From Methylophilales bacterium (GTDB taxonomy: Bacteria > Pseudomonadota > Gammaproteobacteria > Burkholderiales > Methylophilaceae), in contig CP081940.1 of NCBI GenBank assembly GCA_019823025.1, forward strand, positions 620,001-684,000: a stretch of 64,000 nt of DNA, written 5' to 3'. This document shows positions 40,826 to 52,978 of this stretch, piece by piece; the first letter of the stretch is position 1; the number at the start of each line of letters is the position of its first letter. The notes beneath the pieces are model-generated. The model saw nothing but the letters and a program-made list of their open reading frames with translations. It searched no databases and was not told where the DNA came from. A program made the translations under genes and the position numbers.

Positions 40826-41161
40826 TTAATTGCCCACAGTCACAGTAATGTGACTGGTCGGTTTAATAATTCTTTTACCGCGCCCCTTAGCTCCAGCACG
40901 CTGTCTTTTTAAAACTGTTCCCTTATCCACATAAATGGTTTTAATTGCTAACTCATCAATATCAGCACCATTATTATTTTCTGCATTCGCTATCGCAGAC
41001 TCGACAACCTTTTTAACAATTTCAGCGCCTTTCTTTGGGCTGAAGGTTAATATATCAAGCGCCTTATCTACTTTTTTTCCTCTAATAGAGTCAACAACCA
41101 ACCTCGCTTTTTGAGGTGATATCCTTACGCCTTTAATTACTGCAGAAACTTCAATAGCCAT
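40826..41161 (-). CDS. rplV: 50S ribosomal protein L22
   Basis: This 111-residue tunnel-lining protein starts [20 protein letters not shown]. The extended hairpin with [19 protein letters not shown] and the end THITVTVGN are intact. It lies between rpsS (6-base gap) and rpsC (11-base gap). Confidence 0.98.
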   Translation of the reverse strand: MAIEVSAVIKGVRISPQKARLVVDSIRGKKVDKALDILTFSPKKGAEIVKKVVESAIANAENNNGADIDELAIKTIYVDKGTVLKRQRAGAKGRGKRIIKPTSHITVTVGN

Positions 41162-41167
41162 AATTTA

Positions 41168-41443
41168 TTATTCCTTCGTTTTTTTATCGCCAGTATGGCC
41201 TTTAAACGTTCTTGTTCCAGCAAACTCTCCAAGTTTATGTCCAATCATATTTTCAACAATTAGGACTGGTGTATGTTGCCTGCCGTTATGAATTGCAATG
41301 GTTAAGCCAATAAAGTTAGGAAGTATAGTGGATCTTCTTGACCAAGTTTTAATTGGCTTCCGATCTCTAGTTTCAGATGCTACCTCAACTTTTTTTGCTA
41401 AATGCGCATCTACAAATGGTCCTTTTTTTATTGATCTAGACAT
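41168..41443 (-). CDS. rpsS: 30S ribosomal protein S19
   Basis: The 91 residues start [40 protein letters not shown] and [20 protein letters not shown] are diagnostic. It forms a head complex with S13. Confidence 0.98.
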   Translation of the reverse strand: MSRSIKKGPFVDAHLAKKVEVASETRDRKPIKTWSRRSTILPNFIGLTIAIHNGRQHTPVLIVENMIGHKLGEFAGTRTFKGHTGDKKTKE

Positions 41444-41451
41444 ATTCTTAT

Positions 41452-42285
41452 TTACCTTTTATTTGACGGTCTACGACTTATTCTCATATTATCCGTACGT
41501 TTATTGTTACGTGTTCGAAAGCCTTTTGCAGGTGTTCCCCATGGGCTAACAGGATGTCGACCACCAGATGTTCTTCCTTCACCACCACCATGAGGGTGAT
41601 CTACTGGATTCATTACAACACCACGGACAGTGGGTCGTATACCTCTCCATCTTGTTGCACCAGCCTTACCAATTGATCTTAGTGAATGCTCTTCATTGCC
41701 AACAGAACCAATTGTTGCTTTGCAATCAACGTGTACTTTTCTAACCTCTCCTGACCTAAGTCTGAGCTGTGCGTAAATACCTTCTCTAGCAAGTAGTTGA
41801 ATTGAAGTACCTGCTGATCTGGCAATTTGTGCTCCTTTACCAGGTTTTAACTCAATACAATGCACAGTACTTCCCACAGGAATATTTTTTAAAGGTAATG
41901 AATTTCCTATCTTAAATGGAGCTTCATTTCCGCTTAACAATTCATCACCAACAGAGATTCCCTTTGGCGCAATAATATATTTTCTTTCGCCATCTGCATA
42001 ACACAGAAGCGCAATATGTGATGATCTGTTCGGATCATATTCAATTGTTTCTACCTTAGCTGGAATGCCATCTTTGTTTCTCTTAAAATCAATCAGTCGA
42101 ATGAACTGTTTGTGACCACCGCCTTGATGTCTTACTGTAATTCTTCCAGAGCTATTTCTTCCAGATCCTCTTATCTTTTTTTGTAATAATGGACTAAACG
42201 GTTTGCCCTTATGAAGGCCAGGTGTTACCACTTTCTCTAAACCTCTTCTGCCTGGTGAAGTTGCTTTTACTTTAATTATAGCCAT
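41452..42285 (-). CDS. rplB: 50S ribosomal protein L2
   Basis: This 277-residue protein is needed for subunit joining and peptidyl-transferase assembly. [39 protein letters not shown] and the loop [20 protein letters not shown] with its essential His are present. Confidence 0.98.
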   Translation of the reverse strand: MAIIKVKATSPGRRGLEKVVTPGLHKGKPFSPLLQKKIRGSGRNSSGRITVRHQGGGHKQFIRLIDFKRNKDGIPAKVETIEYDPNRSSHIALLCYADGERKYIIAPKGISVGDELLSGNEAPFKIGNSLPLKNIPVGSTVHCIELKPGKGAQIARSAGTSIQLLAREGIYAQLRLRSGEVRKVHVDCKATIGSVGNEEHSLRSIGKAGATRWRGIRPTVRGVVMNPVDHPHGGGEGRTSGGRHPVSPWGTPAKGFRTRNNKRTDNMRISRRPSNKR

Positions 42286-42304
42286 TTATTTATTCCCTAT
42301 ACCC

Positions 42305-42598
42305 TTATTCGCCGGTGAAATTAATTTCTTGTCCAGCTTTTAGACTTATGTAGGCTTTTTTCCAATCATTTCTTTTACCCATCAATCTTCCAGCCCTTTT
42401 GGTCTTGCCATTCATATTTAAAATGTTGACAGCCGTGACTTCAACTTTAAACATTAATTCTATAGCTTCTTTAACTTCCTTTTTTGTTGCATCTTTTTTG
42501 ACTTTAAATGCAATTTGATTATATTTATCAGCAACCATAGTTGCCTTTTCGGTAACCTGGGGAGCTAAAACAGCTTGTAATGATTTATTCACGCTCAT
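42305..42598 (-). CDS. rplW: 50S ribosomal protein L23
   Basis: This 97-residue tunnel-exit protein docks trigger factor and [23 protein letters not shown] and [20 protein letters not shown] are typical. Its start overlaps the rplD stop by 4 bases. Confidence 0.97.
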   Translation of the reverse strand: MSVNKSLQAVLAPQVTEKATMVADKYNQIAFKVKKDATKKEVKEAIELMFKVEVTAVNILNMNGKTKRAGRLMGKRNDWKKAYISLKAGQEINFTGE

Positions 42599-43221
42599 GC
42601 GAACATCCCCTCTAATTGTTTAATTGCAGCTGATGTTGCTATTACCTTTTGAAAGTGCACCAAGCTAACAGGGTCAGCATGTTTAGCTTCAACCACGAGT
42701 ACATGTGGTATGTTTCTTGATGAGAGGTATAAGTTTTCATTGAATTCATCAATTAATATCAACACATTATTTTCTACGCCCAATGTATTAATCTTTTCTA
42801 AAAACTTTTTAGTTTTTGGAGTTTCAACATCAAACTTCTCAACCACTGTCAATCTATCTTGTCTGACGATTTCAGATAAAATAGATCTCATACCTGCTCT
42901 GTAAGCTTTTTTATTTAGTTTTTGAGTAAAATTTTCATCTGGTCTGTTTGGAAATGCTCGGCCTCCACCTCGCCAAATTGGGCTTGAAGTCATTCCAGCT
43001 CGAGCTCTACCTGTTCCTTTTTGTGCCCAAGGTCTCTTAGTTGTATGACGAACTTCTGCACGAGTTTTTTGCGACCTAGTGCCTGTTCTTCCATTATTCA
43101 TATAGGAAGTAACAAGTTGATGGATTAAACCTTCATTGAAATCTTTAGCAAACGCGTTATCAGACGCGCTAACAGTTTTTTTAGTTTCTTTGCCTTTACT
43201 GTCGATTAGTTTTAATTCCAT
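42595..43221 (-). CDS. rplD: 50S ribosomal protein L4
   Basis: The protein has 208 residues. The tunnel loop [20 protein letters not shown] and [18 protein letters not shown] are conserved. In E. coli L4 represses the S10 operon through a leader before rpsJ; here only 58 bases separate tuf and rpsJ, so that leader is not present in the usual place. It overlaps rplC by one base. Confidence 0.98.
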   Translation of the reverse strand: MELKLIDSKGKETKKTVSASDNAFAKDFNEGLIHQLVTSYMNNGRTGTRSQKTRAEVRHTTKRPWAQKGTGRARAGMTSSPIWRGGGRAFPNRPDENFTQKLNKKAYRAGMRSILSEIVRQDRLTVVEKFDVETPKTKKFLEKINTLGVENNVLILIDEFNENLYLSSRNIPHVLVVEAKHADPVSLVHFQKVIATSAAIKQLEGMFA

Positions 43222-43874
43222 TATTTACCTACCTTTACTTTAATAGCCGGTTTGATTTCAATATCAGAACCTTTTGAACCAGGGATTGCACCTTTAATCA
43301 AAATTAGGTTTCTTTTAGAATCAATACGGACTACTTCAAGATTTTGTGTTGTTCTTCTTTTTGAGCCAAGTTGCCCAGACATTTTCTTACCAGGAAAAAC
43401 TCTACCAGGATCTTGACAATGTCCGGTTGAGCCTAAAGAATTGTGTGAGACTGAAACGCCGTGTGTAGCTCTTTGTGATCTGAAGTGGTGTCTTTTTTGT
43501 GCTCCAGAAAAGCCTTTACCGATAGTGACTCCGGATACATCAACTTTTTGTCCTTTTTCAAAGATATCTACAGAAAAAGAAGAATCGATAGTGTGGCTTG
43601 ATACATCATCAGTTGAATTAGATTTAAATTCTTTTAAGCCAACGCCTGCCTCTTTAGCAGCTTTGGCATAATGACCCGTAGTGGCTTTGTTTAACTTAGA
43701 TGGCTTAACATTACCATAAGCAACTTGCACTGCCTGATAACCATCACTTTCAATAGTTTTAATCTGGGTCACTCTATTTGGGACTACCTCGAGCACTGTT
43801 ACAGGAATTGATATTCCATCATCAGTGAAAACGCGAGTCATTCCTACCTTGCGACCTACAAGCCCTAAGCTCAT
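43221..43874 (-). CDS. rplC: 50S ribosomal protein L3
   Basis: The 217 residues start at the ATG at 43874 ([20 protein letters not shown]). The ATG six bases upstream sits directly against AAGGAA and is less likely. The central loop [22 protein letters not shown] segment and [19 protein letters not shown] reach the peptidyl-transferase centre. It is the first gene after an internal promoter that overlaps the rpsJ stop. Confidence 0.96.
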   Translation of the reverse strand: MSLGLVGRKVGMTRVFTDDGISIPVTVLEVVPNRVTQIKTIESDGYQAVQVAYGNVKPSKLNKATTGHYAKAAKEAGVGLKEFKSNSTDDVSSHTIDSSFSVDIFEKGQKVDVSGVTIGKGFSGAQKRHHFRSQRATHGVSVSHNSLGSTGHCQDPGRVFPGKKMSGQLGSKRRTTQNLEVVRIDSKRNLILIKGAIPGSKGSDIEIKPAIKVKVGK

Positions 43875-43942
43875 GATCATTTCCTTATAATTATTATTTT
43901 ACAAACTAATTACAATTGATTAGCTTGTTTCAAAAGAGCGCT

Positions 43943-43971
43943 ATTATAACTAACGCAAATTAATTTTACAA
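43943..43971 (-). promoter_or_regulatory. Promoter between rpsJ and rplC
   Basis: On the minus strand TTGTAA (43966-43971), a 17-base spacer and TATAAT (43943-43948), followed by AGCGCTC. The -35 contains the rpsJ stop codon. It would start an rplC-to-rpsQ transcript with a leader of about 60 bases and leave rpsJ with the str operon. Confidence 0.7.
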
Positions 43972-44274
43972 CTTTATTTCTACATCCACTCCAGCTGGAA
44001 GATCTAATTTCATCAAAGCATCAACCGTTTTATCTGTTGGCTCAAGAATATCCATTAGTCGCTGATGAGTTCTTATCTCAAATTGATCCATTGCTTTTTT
44101 GTTAACATGAGGCGAACGTAACAAATCAAAGCGTTCTTTCCTAGTTGGAAGCGGGATTGGGCCTTTTACCAAAGCCCCCGTTCTTTTTGCAGTATCTACA
44201 ATTTCTTGTGCAGACTGGTCTATTAATTTGTAATCAAAAGCTTTTAAGCGAATGCGTATTTTTTGTGAAGCCAT
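43966..44274 (-). CDS. rpsJ: 30S ribosomal protein S10 (NusE)
   Basis: This 102-residue ribosomal protein is also the NusE partner of NusB and NusG in antitermination and transcription-translation coupling. [40 protein letters not shown] and [18 protein letters not shown] are diagnostic. It lies 58 bases after tufA and, judging from the promoter that follows it, belongs to the str transcript. Confidence 0.98.
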   Translation of the reverse strand: MASQKIRIRLKAFDYKLIDQSAQEIVDTAKRTGALVKGPIPLPTRKERFDLLRSPHVNKKAMDQFEIRTHQRLMDILEPTDKTVDALMKLDLPAGVDVEIKL

Positions 44275-44319
44275 TATAATTTTCCTTTTATGAGCGAATG
44301 TTCATTTCAGAACACTTTT

Positions 44320-45554
44320 TTTTTAATTTATCTTATTCAATAACTTTTACTACAACACCGGAGCCAACTGTTCGGCCACCTTCACGAATCGCAAATCTTA
44401 AACCTTCTTCCATCGCGATTGGTGCAATCAATGTTGCTGTAATTGATACATTATCTCCTGGCATTACCATTTCAGTACCTTCTGGTAACTCCACTGCACC
44501 CGTTACATCTGTTGTTCTAAAGTAGAATTGTGGACGATACCCATTAAAGAATGGTGTATGACGACCGCCTTCTTCTTTGCTTAAGCTGTATATCTCAGCA
44601 GTAAATTTAGTATGTGGCTTAATTGAACCTGGCTTACAAAGTACTTGGCCACGTTCTACATCTTCTCGTGCTGTACCTCTTAATAGGACACCGACGTTAT
44701 CTCCTGCTTGACCTTGGTCTAATAACTTACGGAACATCTCAACGCCTGTACATGTTGTTTTTACTGTATCTTTAAGGCCCACAATTTCAATTTCTTCGTT
44801 TACCTTAACAACGCCTCGCTCCACTCGACCTGTTACCACAGTTCCACGTCCAGAGATTGAGAACACGTCCTCAACTGGCATTAAGAAATCACCATCGATT
44901 GCACGTTTTGGTTCTGGAATATAACTATCAAGTGCTTCAGCTAATTTTAAAATCGCTGGCTCACCAATATCTGATTGATCACCTTCAAGTGCTTTAAGTG
45001 CTGATCCCATTACGATAGGAATGTCATCACCTGGGAAATCATATTTACTTAGTAGTTCACGTACTTCCATTTCAACAAGCTCAAGAAGTTCTTTGTCATC
45101 TACCATGTCTGCTTTATTTAAGAACACAACAATATGTGGAACACCCACTTGTCTTGATAAGAGGATATGTTCACGCGTCTGAGGCATTGGGCCATCAGCT
45201 GCTGAACATACAAGAATTGCGCCGTCCATTTGAGCAGCACCTGTAATCATATTTTTCACATAATCCGCATGGCCTGGACAGTCTACGTGAGCATAGTGAC
45301 GTTTTTCTGTTTCATATTCAACGTGAGATGTATTAATTGTTATGCCACGCGCTTTTTCTTCTGGCGCTGAATCAATCTCTGCAAAATCTTTTTTGTCTCC
45401 ACCAAATTTTTTGGTCAGTACAGTCGATATTGCTGCTGTTAATGTAGTTTTACCATGATCCACGTGGCCAATTGTGCCAACGTTGACATGGGGTTTGTTA
45501 CGCTCAAATTTATCCTTAGCCATAATCTCTTATCCTTATAAAACAGTTTTTTAA
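44320..45554 (-). repeat. tuf repeat, copy A
   Basis: This 1,235-base segment reads the same as 60615-61849: the entire tuf coding region plus about 13 bases after the stop and 31 bases before the start. The identity ends abruptly on both sides. I compared the listed sequence by eye and saw no difference. Gene conversion between tuf copies is the likely cause. Confidence 0.9.
44333..45523 (-). CDS. tufA: Elongation factor Tu, copy A
   Basis: This 396-residue GTPase delivers aminoacyl-tRNA to the ribosome. G1 GHVDHGKT (19-26), G3 DCPGH (81-85), G4 NKAD (136-139) and the effector [10 protein letters not shown] are intact; domains 2 and 3 follow. The protein is identical to the second copy at 60628-61818. 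It is the fourth gene of the str operon, 35 bases after fusA. Confidence 0.98.
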   Translation of the reverse strand: MAKDKFERNKPHVNVGTIGHVDHGKTTLTAAISTVLTKKFGGDKKDFAEIDSAPEEKARGITINTSHVEYETEKRHYAHVDCPGHADYVKNMITGAAQMDGAILVCSAADGPMPQTREHILLSRQVGVPHIVVFLNKADMVDDKELLELVEMEVRELLSKYDFPGDDIPIVMGSALKALEGDQSDIGEPAILKLAEALDSYIPEPKRAIDGDFLMPVEDVFSISGRGTVVTGRVERGVVKVNEEIEIVGLKDTVKTTCTGVEMFRKLLDQGQAGDNVGVLLRGTAREDVERGQVLCKPGSIKPHTKFTAEIYSLSKEEGGRHTPFFNGYRPQFYFRTTDVTGAVELPEGTEMVMPGDNVSITATLIAPIAMEEGLRFAIREGGRTVGSGVVVKVIE

Positions 45555-45558
45555 ATAT

Positions 45559-47649
45559 TTAATTTTTATTAATTACCGCTTCAGCAACATTTCTTGGTGC
45601 TTCTGAGTAATGTTTAAATTCCATTGAGTAAGTCGCTCTTCCTTGAGAAAGTGATCTCACGGTGGTGGAATATCCAAACATCTCAGCAAGTGGAACCTCA
45701 CATCTAATCACTTTTCCAGTAGCATTGTCTTCCATGCCCTGAACAATCCCTCTCCTAGATGATAAATCGCCCATAACATCACCCATGTACTCTTCAGGAG
45801 TTTCAACTTCAACTGCCATCATAGGCTCAAGTAAAACGGGATCAGCTTTTTTACATCCATCCTTAAAGGCAAATGAAGCTGCCATTTTAAACGCATTCTC
45901 ATTTGAGTCAACGTCATGGAATGATCCATCATAAAGAGTAACTTTTACATCTTCAATTGGATATCCTGCAAGCACTCCCGCTGTAATAGTTTCTTTCAAA
46001 CCTTTATCAACTGCTGGTATAAACTCTCTCGGTACTGCTCCACCTTTGATTGAATCAACAAACTCGTAGCCTTTTCCAACTTCATTCGGCTCAATTTTTA
46101 ACCAAACATGGCCATACTGACCTTTACCACCAGATTGTTTAACAAATTTACCTTCTTGTTCAACCGGTTTTTTAATCGCCTCTCTATAAGCTACCTGAGG
46201 TGAGCCGATATTAGCCTCAACTGAAAATTCCCTCTTCATTCTATCAACTAAAATTTCAAGGTGAAGTTCTCCCATACCAGAAATAATTGTTTGGTTAGTT
46301 TCTTCATCAGTTTTAACCCTAAAAGATGGATCTTCTTGAGCAAGTCTTCCAAGCGCAATGCCCATTTTTTCTTGGTCAGCTTTAGTTTTTGGTTCAACTG
46401 CAACATGAATAACAGGTTCTGGAAAAACCATTCTCTCTAAAATAACTGCATTTTTTTCTGCGCACAAAGTATCACCTGTAGTTACATCTTTTAAACCAAC
46501 GGCTGCTGCGATATCTCCTGCATATATTTCCTTAATCTCTTCACGATTATTCGCGTGCATTTGCAAAATTCTTCCTATTCTTTCTTTTTTTCCCTTAACA
46601 GGGTTGTAAATTGTGTCCCCAGCCCTAACAACACCTGAATAAGCTCTAAAAAATATTAATTGTCCAACGAACGGATCTGTCATTATTTTAAATGCAAGCG
46701 CAGAAAAGGGTTCATCATCTTTTGCATGCCTGACAACAGGTTTATCAGATTCATCAACACCAGGAATTGGTGGAACATCAACCGGTGCAGGCATCAGCTC
46801 AATAACTGCATCGAGCATAGCTTGAACACCCTTGTTTTTAAAAGCAGAACCGCATAGCATTGGTACAATCTCATTTGAAATTGTTCTAATTCTAAGGCCT
46901 TGTTTAATTTCTTCTTCTGATAACTCACCAGTTTCTAAATATTTATTCATCAAGTCTTCGTTTGCTTCTGCAGCAGTTTCAACCATATTGTCATGCCACT
47001 TTTGGCATACATCTTTTAAATCATCAGGAATATCTGCATATTCAAACTTGATACCAAAATTTTCCTCTTCCCATAAGACCGCTTTCATTTTTACAAGATC
47101 AACAACTCCTTTAAAAGTCTCAGCAGCTCCAATTGGAACTTGGATAGGAATCGGATTGGCCTTCAGTCTAGATTTCATCTGATCATAACATTTGAAGAAA
47201 TCAGCGCCCGCTCTATCCATCTTGTTTACAAATGCCATTCTAGGTACTTGATATTTATTTGCTTGCCTCCAAACAGTCTCTGATTGAGGCTGAACACCAC
47301 CCACTGCACAATAAACCATGCAAGCTCCATCTAGAACTCGCATTGACCTTTCAACTTCAATTGTGAAATCAACGTGACCCGGGGTATCAATAATGTTAAT
47401 TCTGTGTTGATCAAACTGGTTGGCCATTCCACTCCAAAAGCAAGTGGTTGCTGCAGAAGTAATTGTTATACCTCTTTCTTGCTCTTGCTCCATCCAATCC
47501 ATTGTGGCAGCCCCATCATGGACCTCGCCAATCTTGTGATTAACCCCTGTGTAAAGCAAAATGCGCTCTGTAGTAGTTGTTTTACCTGCATCAATGTGAG
47601 CACTGATGCCTATATTTCTATATTTATTTATTTCTGTTTTACGAGCCAC
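45559..47649 (-). CDS. fusA: Elongation factor G
   Basis: This 696-residue translocase GTPase has G1 AHIDAGKT (17-24), switch region [23 protein letters not shown] and [10 protein letters not shown]. Domains II-V follow, including the domain IV tip [16 protein letters not shown] and the C-terminal MSRRG-like turn [11 protein letters not shown]. Its length matches standard EF-G; no second paralogue is seen here. Confidence 0.98.
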   Translation of the reverse strand: MARKTEINKYRNIGISAHIDAGKTTTTERILLYTGVNHKIGEVHDGAATMDWMEQEQERGITITSAATTCFWSGMANQFDQHRINIIDTPGHVDFTIEVERSMRVLDGACMVYCAVGGVQPQSETVWRQANKYQVPRMAFVNKMDRAGADFFKCYDQMKSRLKANPIPIQVPIGAAETFKGVVDLVKMKAVLWEEENFGIKFEYADIPDDLKDVCQKWHDNMVETAAEANEDLMNKYLETGELSEEEIKQGLRIRTISNEIVPMLCGSAFKNKGVQAMLDAVIELMPAPVDVPPIPGVDESDKPVVRHAKDDEPFSALAFKIMTDPFVGQLIFFRAYSGVVRAGDTIYNPVKGKKERIGRILQMHANNREEIKEIYAGDIAAAVGLKDVTTGDTLCAEKNAVILERMVFPEPVIHVAVEPKTKADQEKMGIALGRLAQEDPSFRVKTDEETNQTIISGMGELHLEILVDRMKREFSVEANIGSPQVAYREAIKKPVEQEGKFVKQSGGKGQYGHVWLKIEPNEVGKGYEFVDSIKGGAVPREFIPAVDKGLKETITAGVLAGYPIEDVKVTLYDGSFHDVDSNENAFKMAASFAFKDGCKKADPVLLEPMMAVEVETPEEYMGDVMGDLSSRRGIVQGMEDNATGKVIRCEVPLAEMFGYSTTVRSLSQGRATYSMEFKHYSEAPRNVAEAVINKN

Positions 47650-47683
47650 TTTGTTTTATTACCTTATTTAATTAGTTAAAAAT

Positions 47684-48154
47684 CTAAAATCTGAAATGAG
47701 AGAAAGCTTTATTTGCTTCTGCCATTCTATGCACTTCATCTCTTTTTTTCATTGCAGCACCTTTATTTTCCGAGGCCTCCATAATTTCTGCTGCGAGCCT
47801 TAATCCCATTGATTTTTCTCCTCTATTTCGTGCTGCATCCCGAAGCCAACGCATCGCCAACGCGGATCTTCTTGATGGTCTGACTTCAACTGGCACTTGA
47901 TAATTCGCCCCACCAACTCGCCTACTTTTAACTTCTACAACCGGACGAATATTTTCTAAAGCTAATGAAAAAGTCTCCAGAGGATCTTTGCCGCTTTTTG
48001 TTTTTATTTGGTCAAAAGCTCCATAAATTATTCTTTCAGCCACAGATTTTTTTCCACTACTCATAATTACATTTACGAATTTGGAAACTTCTTGACTTGA
48101 AAACTTAGGGTCGTCAAGTATGGCTCTTTTTGGGACTTCTCTTCTTCTAGGCAT
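47684..48154 (-). CDS. rpsG: 30S ribosomal protein S7
   Basis: This 156-residue head protein is, in E. coli, the translational repressor of the str operon. [40 protein letters not shown] and [13 protein letters not shown] are conserved. It lies 21 bases after rpsL. Confidence 0.98.
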   Translation of the reverse strand: MPRRREVPKRAILDDPKFSSQEVSKFVNVIMSSGKKSVAERIIYGAFDQIKTKSGKDPLETFSLALENIRPVVEVKSRRVGGANYQVPVEVRPSRRSALAMRWLRDAARNRGEKSMGLRLAAEIMEASENKGAAMKKRDEVHRMAEANKAFSHFRF

Positions 48155-48175
48155 ATTTTTTAATCTCTTGTTTAA

Positions 48176-48553
48176 TTAAGTTGCTTTTGGACGTTTAGCG
48201 CCATATTTTGATCTTGCTTGTTTTCTATCATTTACCCCTGCAGTATCCAAACTACCTCTAACCATATGGTAACGAACACCAGGTAAATCTTTAACTCTTC
48301 CACCCCTGAGTAATACAACAGAGTGCTCCTGTAAATTATGGCCTTCTCCACCAATATAACTAATTACTTCATAACCCGTTGTAAGTTTTACCTTTGCAAC
48401 CTTCCTTAAAGCTGAGTTAGGCTTCTTTGGTGTTGTTGTATAAACCCTGGTACATACGCCTCTTTTCTGGGGAGAAGCATTTAATGCTGGTACTTTACTC
48501 TTTTCAATAACTCTCTTACGAGGTTTACGTATTAATTGGTTAATTGTAGGCAT
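48176..48553 (-). CDS. rpsL: 30S ribosomal protein S12
   Basis: The 125 residues control decoding fidelity. [20 protein letters not shown] and [20 protein letters not shown] are the two loops where streptomycin resistance changes arise; both read as wild type. It is the first gene of the str operon, behind a near-consensus promoter. Confidence 0.98.
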   Translation of the reverse strand: MPTINQLIRKPRKRVIEKSKVPALNASPQKRGVCTRVYTTTPKKPNSALRKVAKVKLTTGYEVISYIGGEGHNLQEHSVVLLRGGRVKDLPGVRYHMVRGSLDTAGVNDRKQARSKYGAKRPKAT

Positions 48554-48608
48554 CTAATTTCCTTAATATTTAAGTTCTTTTAATTTTAAAATTTATAAAA
48601 AGACGAGA

Positions 48609-48637
48609 ATTGTATTTTGCTTCTAACATAATGTCAA
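48609..48637 (-). promoter_or_regulatory. str-operon promoter
   Basis: On the minus strand a perfect TTGACA (48632-48637), a 17-base spacer and TACAAT (48609-48614) lie between rpoC and rpsL. The leader to the rpsL start would be about 50 bases. This is the closest match to consensus in the ribosomal cluster. Confidence 0.8.
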
Positions 48638-48650
48638 TTTAAATTGATAA

Positions 48651-51600
48651 TTACTTAGCATCATCAACTTTTTCTTCAGTTTTATCTTCTTCACTTACTT
48701 TTAAAGTAGTATCATCAGATTTTTCATCATTATTAGTTTCAAATGCAGCCTCAGCTTCCACCAACGCTGCTGACCTCTCGTCTGGCTCATTAGAAGCATT
48801 CTTACTTGCTTCAAGTTTCGCTTTCCTATTTAAATGATGTGCCATACCAGAACCAGCTGGGATTAATCTTCCAACTATCACGTTCTCTTTTAATCCTCTG
48901 AGCTCGTCTCGTTTACCAAGAATAGCCGCCTCAGTTATAACCCTTGTAGTTTCTTGGAAAGAAGCTGCAGAAATAAATGAATCAGTTGCCAGTGAAGCTT
49001 TAGTAATTCCCTTCAGGACGTACTCAAATTCTGCAGGTTTTTTCTTTTCAGCAATTATCTCTTCATTAACATTCAGTAGCTCAGCTCTCTCGACTTCTTC
49101 TCCCGGTATAAAGTGAGTGTCACCTTTTTTAGTAATCCTTACCCTTCTTAACATTTGCCTAACTATTACTTCAATATGTTTATCGTTGATTAACACACCT
49201 TGAAGTTTATAAACTTCTTGAACTTCATCAATAATATATCTAGCTAATGCTTCTGGGCCCCTTAACTCTAGGATATCTGCTGGATCCTCTGGCCCATCAA
49301 CAATTACTTCACCTTTATTTACTATCTGACCATCGTGAGCCGTGACATGCTTATCTTTTGGAATAAGAAATTCCTTAGCTTCCCCATCTTCAGAAGTTAT
49401 CACAAGTCTTTGCTTACCTTTAGTGTCCTTACCAAAGGATACCGTTCCAGTCATTTCTGCTAATACGCCAGCATCTTTAGGTGAACGGGCCTCAAATAAT
49501 TCAGCTACTCTTGGAAGTCCGCCAGTAATATCTCTTGTTTTTGATGCTTCTTGTGGGATTCTAGCTAATACATCTCCTACAGCTACATTTTGATTGTCAT
49601 TTACAGTAATAATGTAACCTTTTTGGAAGGTAACATTAACTGGGCTATCAGAGTTGATTAATTTAACCTCTTCATTTTTTTCATTCAATAATTTTATTTG
49701 AGGTCTAGTACCCTTAGATGAACCAACTTTTTGTTTAGCATCAATCACTTCTAGTGTTGATAATCCTGTAATGTCATCAATTTTCTTCTCTACAGTAACC
49801 CCTTCTTCCACATTTTCGAATTTAATCTTCCCTGCATATTCAGATATTATTGGTCTTGTATGTGGGTCCCACTGTGCCAAAATACCTCCTGCTTCAACTT
49901 TATCGCCATCAGAACCTAAGAGTGTTGCGCCGTAAGGAACCTTGTGGCTCTCTTTTTCTCTTCCGTTTTCATCCTCAATAAAAAATTCACTATTTCTTGA
50001 GATTATTACTTTCTCAGATTTTGCATTGGTAACGTAACGCATCGTTGCAGTAAACCTTAATCTTCCCGAAGATTTAATTTCAATCTGGTTTGCTGAAGCA
50101 GCTCTAGATGCAGCGCCACCTATATGAAAAGTTCTCATCGTTAATTGTGTTCCAGGCTCACCAATTGATTGAGCCGCTATAACACCAACTGCCTCGCCCT
50201 GATTTATTAATGAGCCTCTTCCCAAATCGCGTCCGTAACAAGTAGCACAAATTCCATAACGAGTATTACAAGTTAGCGCTGTTCTTACTTTTACTTCATC
50301 AATACCTAATTTTTCAATCTGATCAACTTCACCCTCTGATAGAAGAGTACCTGATGCAAATAGTACTTCTTGTGTCTCTGGATTTAAAATATCTAATGCT
50401 GCTGCTCTTCCTAAAATTCTATCTTTAAGTGGCTCAACAACTTCGCCCCCTTTAACAAGTGCTTTAGTAAGAAGTCCATCATCAGTACCACAATCATGCT
50501 CAGTAACAACCAGGTCTTGTGTAACATCAACTAATCTTCTTGTAAGGTAACCTGAGTTAGCTGTTTTTAAAGCAGTGTCAGCAAGCCCCTTTCTTGCTCC
50601 GTGAGTTGAAATAAAATATTGAAGTACATTTAATCCATCCCTAAAGTTAGTTTTAATAGGTGTTTCAATAATTGAGCCATCTGGTCTTGCCATTAGCCCT
50701 CTCATTCCAGCAAGTTGTCTAACTTGTGCAGCTGAGCCTCTTGCTCCTGAATCAGCCATCATATAAATAGCATTAAAAGATTCTTGATTAATTTGATTTC
50801 CTTTATCATCCTTTAATATTTTTCCTGATAAGTCCTTGACGGGCTCCTCTTTAATCTTCCTCATCATTGCATCGGCAATTGTATCCCCCGTTCGTGACCA
50901 AATATCAACAACCTTGTTATACCTTTCGCCTTGGGTTAACAAACCTGAAGAGTATTGGCCTTGAATCTCTTGTACTTCCGAATCAGCCTGCTCGATGAGT
51001 TTTACCTTTTCTTCTGGAACTAACATATCGTGAACACTAATTGACATTCCAGCTTTTGTTGCAAATTCAAAACCTTTATTTTTAAGGTTGTCAGATAGAA
51101 TTACAGTATCTCTGATACCAATCTTTCTAAATCCAACATTAATTAATCTTGAAATTTCTTTCTTGTTTAAAGTTTTGTTTAGTAGATCAAAAGAGAGTCC
51201 CTGTGGAAGTATTTCAGATAATAATGCTCTACCACATGTTGTTTCGTATCTTTTTACTTTTGAAGTTTTACTATTATCAAAGTTTATTTCACTCTCATTA
51301 ATACGTACTGTTACTTTTGCATGAAGATCAACAAACCCTTGATCATAAGCCTTTCTTAATTCATCTATATCTGCAAATTTCATGCCTTCACCTTTTGCAG
51401 CAATTCTTTCTCTAGTCATATAATAAAGACCTAGAACAATATCTTGCGATGGCACAATAATAGGTTCGCCATTAGCGGGTGAAAGTACATTATTTGAGGC
51501 CAACATAAGTGTTCTCGCTTCCATCTGGGCTTCGAGTGACAATGGAACATGAACAGCCATTTGATCACCATCAAAGTCAGCATTAAAAGCTGCACAAACT

Positions 51601-52964
51601 AAAGGGTGAAGCTGAATCGCTTTACCTTCAATTAATACTGGCTCAAAAGCTTGAATTCCAAGTCTATGAAGCGTAGGCGCCCTATTAAGAAGAACTGGGT
51701 GTTCACGAATTACATTTTCAAGAATATCCCATACTTCAGGGCCTTCTGCTTCAACAATTTTCTTTGCATTTTTAATTGTTGTTGCTAACCCCTGTAATTC
51801 CAACTTATTAAAAATAAAAGGTTTAAATAATTCTAGAGCCATCTTTTTTGGCAGACCACATTGATGAAGCTTTAACTGTGGTCCAACTACAATTACTGAT
51901 CGACCAGAATAATCAACCCTTTTACCAAGTAAATTTTGTCTAAACCTTCCGCCTTTACCCTTAATCATATCTGCTAAGGATTTTAGTGGTCGTTTATTAG
52001 CTCCTGTCATAATTTTTCCACGTCTACCATTATCTAGAAGGGAATCAACAGCTTCTTGCAACATTCTTTTTTCATTTTTAACAATAATCTCAGGGGCTCT
52101 TAAATCAATTAGTCGCCTTAATCGATTATTTCTATTTATAACTCTTCTGTATAAATCATTTAAATCTGAAGTTGCAAATCTTCCTCCGTCAAGAGGAACA
52201 AGTGGTCTCAACTCAGGGGGAAGTACAGGTAAAACTTTAAGAATCATCCATTCAGGTTTAATGCCAGATGTTTGGAAGGCTTCTAAAACCTTTAATCGTT
52301 TTGCTATTTTCTTTACTTTTGCATCGGAAGTAGTTTTTTCAAGTTCCTCTTTAAGTTTTTCAATTTCTTCTGTTAACCTTATTGACTTAAGGAGCTCTTC
52401 AATACCTTCAGCTCCCATTATTGCTTTAAACTCATCGCCATGTTGCTCTGAAAATTTTAAATAATCATCTTCTGATAAAATCCTACCGACTTGAAGCTCA
52501 GGATCAGCAATCATATGATTTTCAGTCACTATATATGCTTCAAAATAAAGCACGCGCTCAATATCTCTTAATGGAATATCGAGTACCATACCCAACCTAC
52601 TTGGTAAGCTCTTTAAAAACCATATATGAGCAACTGGGCTTGCAAGTTCAATTATCCCCATACGTTCTCTTCGAACTTTTGATAATGTTACTTCTACACC
52701 ACATTTCTCACATATAACACCTCGATGTTTAAGGCGTTTATATTTTCCACAAAGACATTCATAGTCTTTTACTGGACCAAATATTTTTGCACAGAAAAGC
52801 CCATCTCTCTCAGGCTTAAAAGTTCTATAGTTGATAGTTTCTGGCTTTTTTACTTCACCATATGACCATGATCTAATTTTTTCAGGAGAAGCAAGTGCAA
52901 TCCTGATAGCATCAAATTCTTCTTGTTGGGTGTTGTTTCTGAACAAGTCTAATAAAGCTTTCAT
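48651..52964 (-). CDS. rpoC: RNA polymerase beta-prime subunit
   Basis: This 1,437-residue subunit has the catalytic Mg2+ motif NADFDGDQ with Asp463, Asp465 and Asp467. The N-terminal zinc site [20 protein letters not shown] lies near 70-90 and the second zinc site uses CGTDDG plus [13 protein letters not shown]. The last 45-50 residues are acidic ([20 protein letters not shown] onward), about 30 longer than E. coli. It follows rpoB by 14 bases. Confidence 0.98.
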   Translation of the reverse strand: MKALLDLFRNNTQQEEFDAIRIALASPEKIRSWSYGEVKKPETINYRTFKPERDGLFCAKIFGPVKDYECLCGKYKRLKHRGVICEKCGVEVTLSKVRRERMGIIELASPVAHIWFLKSLPSRLGMVLDIPLRDIERVLYFEAYIVTENHMIADPELQVGRILSEDDYLKFSEQHGDEFKAIMGAEGIEELLKSIRLTEEIEKLKEELEKTTSDAKVKKIAKRLKVLEAFQTSGIKPEWMILKVLPVLPPELRPLVPLDGGRFATSDLNDLYRRVINRNNRLRRLIDLRAPEIIVKNEKRMLQEAVDSLLDNGRRGKIMTGANKRPLKSLADMIKGKGGRFRQNLLGKRVDYSGRSVIVVGPQLKLHQCGLPKKMALELFKPFIFNKLELQGLATTIKNAKKIVEAEGPEVWDILENVIREHPVLLNRAPTLHRLGIQAFEPVLIEGKAIQLHPLVCAAFNADFDGDQMAVHVPLSLEAQMEARTLMLASNNVLSPANGEPIIVPSQDIVLGLYYMTRERIAAKGEGMKFADIDELRKAYDQGFVDLHAKVTVRINESEINFDNSKTSKVKRYETTCGRALLSEILPQGLSFDLLNKTLNKKEISRLINVGFRKIGIRDTVILSDNLKNKGFEFATKAGMSISVHDMLVPEEKVKLIEQADSEVQEIQGQYSSGLLTQGERYNKVVDIWSRTGDTIADAMMRKIKEEPVKDLSGKILKDDKGNQINQESFNAIYMMADSGARGSAAQVRQLAGMRGLMARPDGSIIETPIKTNFRDGLNVLQYFISTHGARKGLADTALKTANSGYLTRRLVDVTQDLVVTEHDCGTDDGLLTKALVKGGEVVEPLKDRILGRAAALDILNPETQEVLFASGTLLSEGEVDQIEKLGIDEVKVRTALTCNTRYGICATCYGRDLGRGSLINQGEAVGVIAAQSIGEPGTQLTMRTFHIGGAASRAASANQIEIKSSGRLRFTATMRYVTNAKSEKVIISRNSEFFIEDENGREKESHKVPYGATLLGSDGDKVEAGGILAQWDPHTRPIISEYAGKIKFENVEEGVTVEKKIDDITGLSTLEVIDAKQKVGSSKGTRPQIKLLNEKNEEVKLINSDSPVNVTFQKGYIITVNDNQNVAVGDVLARIPQEASKTRDITGGLPRVAELFEARSPKDAGVLAEMTGTVSFGKDTKGKQRLVITSEDGEAKEFLIPKDKHVTAHDGQIVNKGEVIVDGPEDPADILELRGPEALARYIIDEVQEVYKLQGVLINDKHIEVIVRQMLRRVRITKKGDTHFIPGEEVERAELLNVNEEIIAEKKKPAEFEYVLKGITKASLATDSFISAASFQETTRVITEAAILGKRDELRGLKENVIVGRLIPAGSGMAHHLNRKAKLEASKNASNEPDERSAALVEAEAAFETNNDEKSDDTTLKVSEEDKTEEKVDDAK

Positions 52965-52978
52965 TTACAATCTTCTCC

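Noticed and set aside
44299..44314. Small hairpin TGTTC / GAACA between tufA and rpsJ as a terminator
   Set aside because: The stem is 5 bp and AT-rich. The run of T lies on the plus-strand side, opposite to the direction of tufA-rpsJ transcription.
44298..44525. Plus-strand frames of about 75 codons at the 3' end of both tuf genes
   Set aside because: They occur twice only because tuf is duplicated; they are antisense shadows of a strongly conserved coding region.
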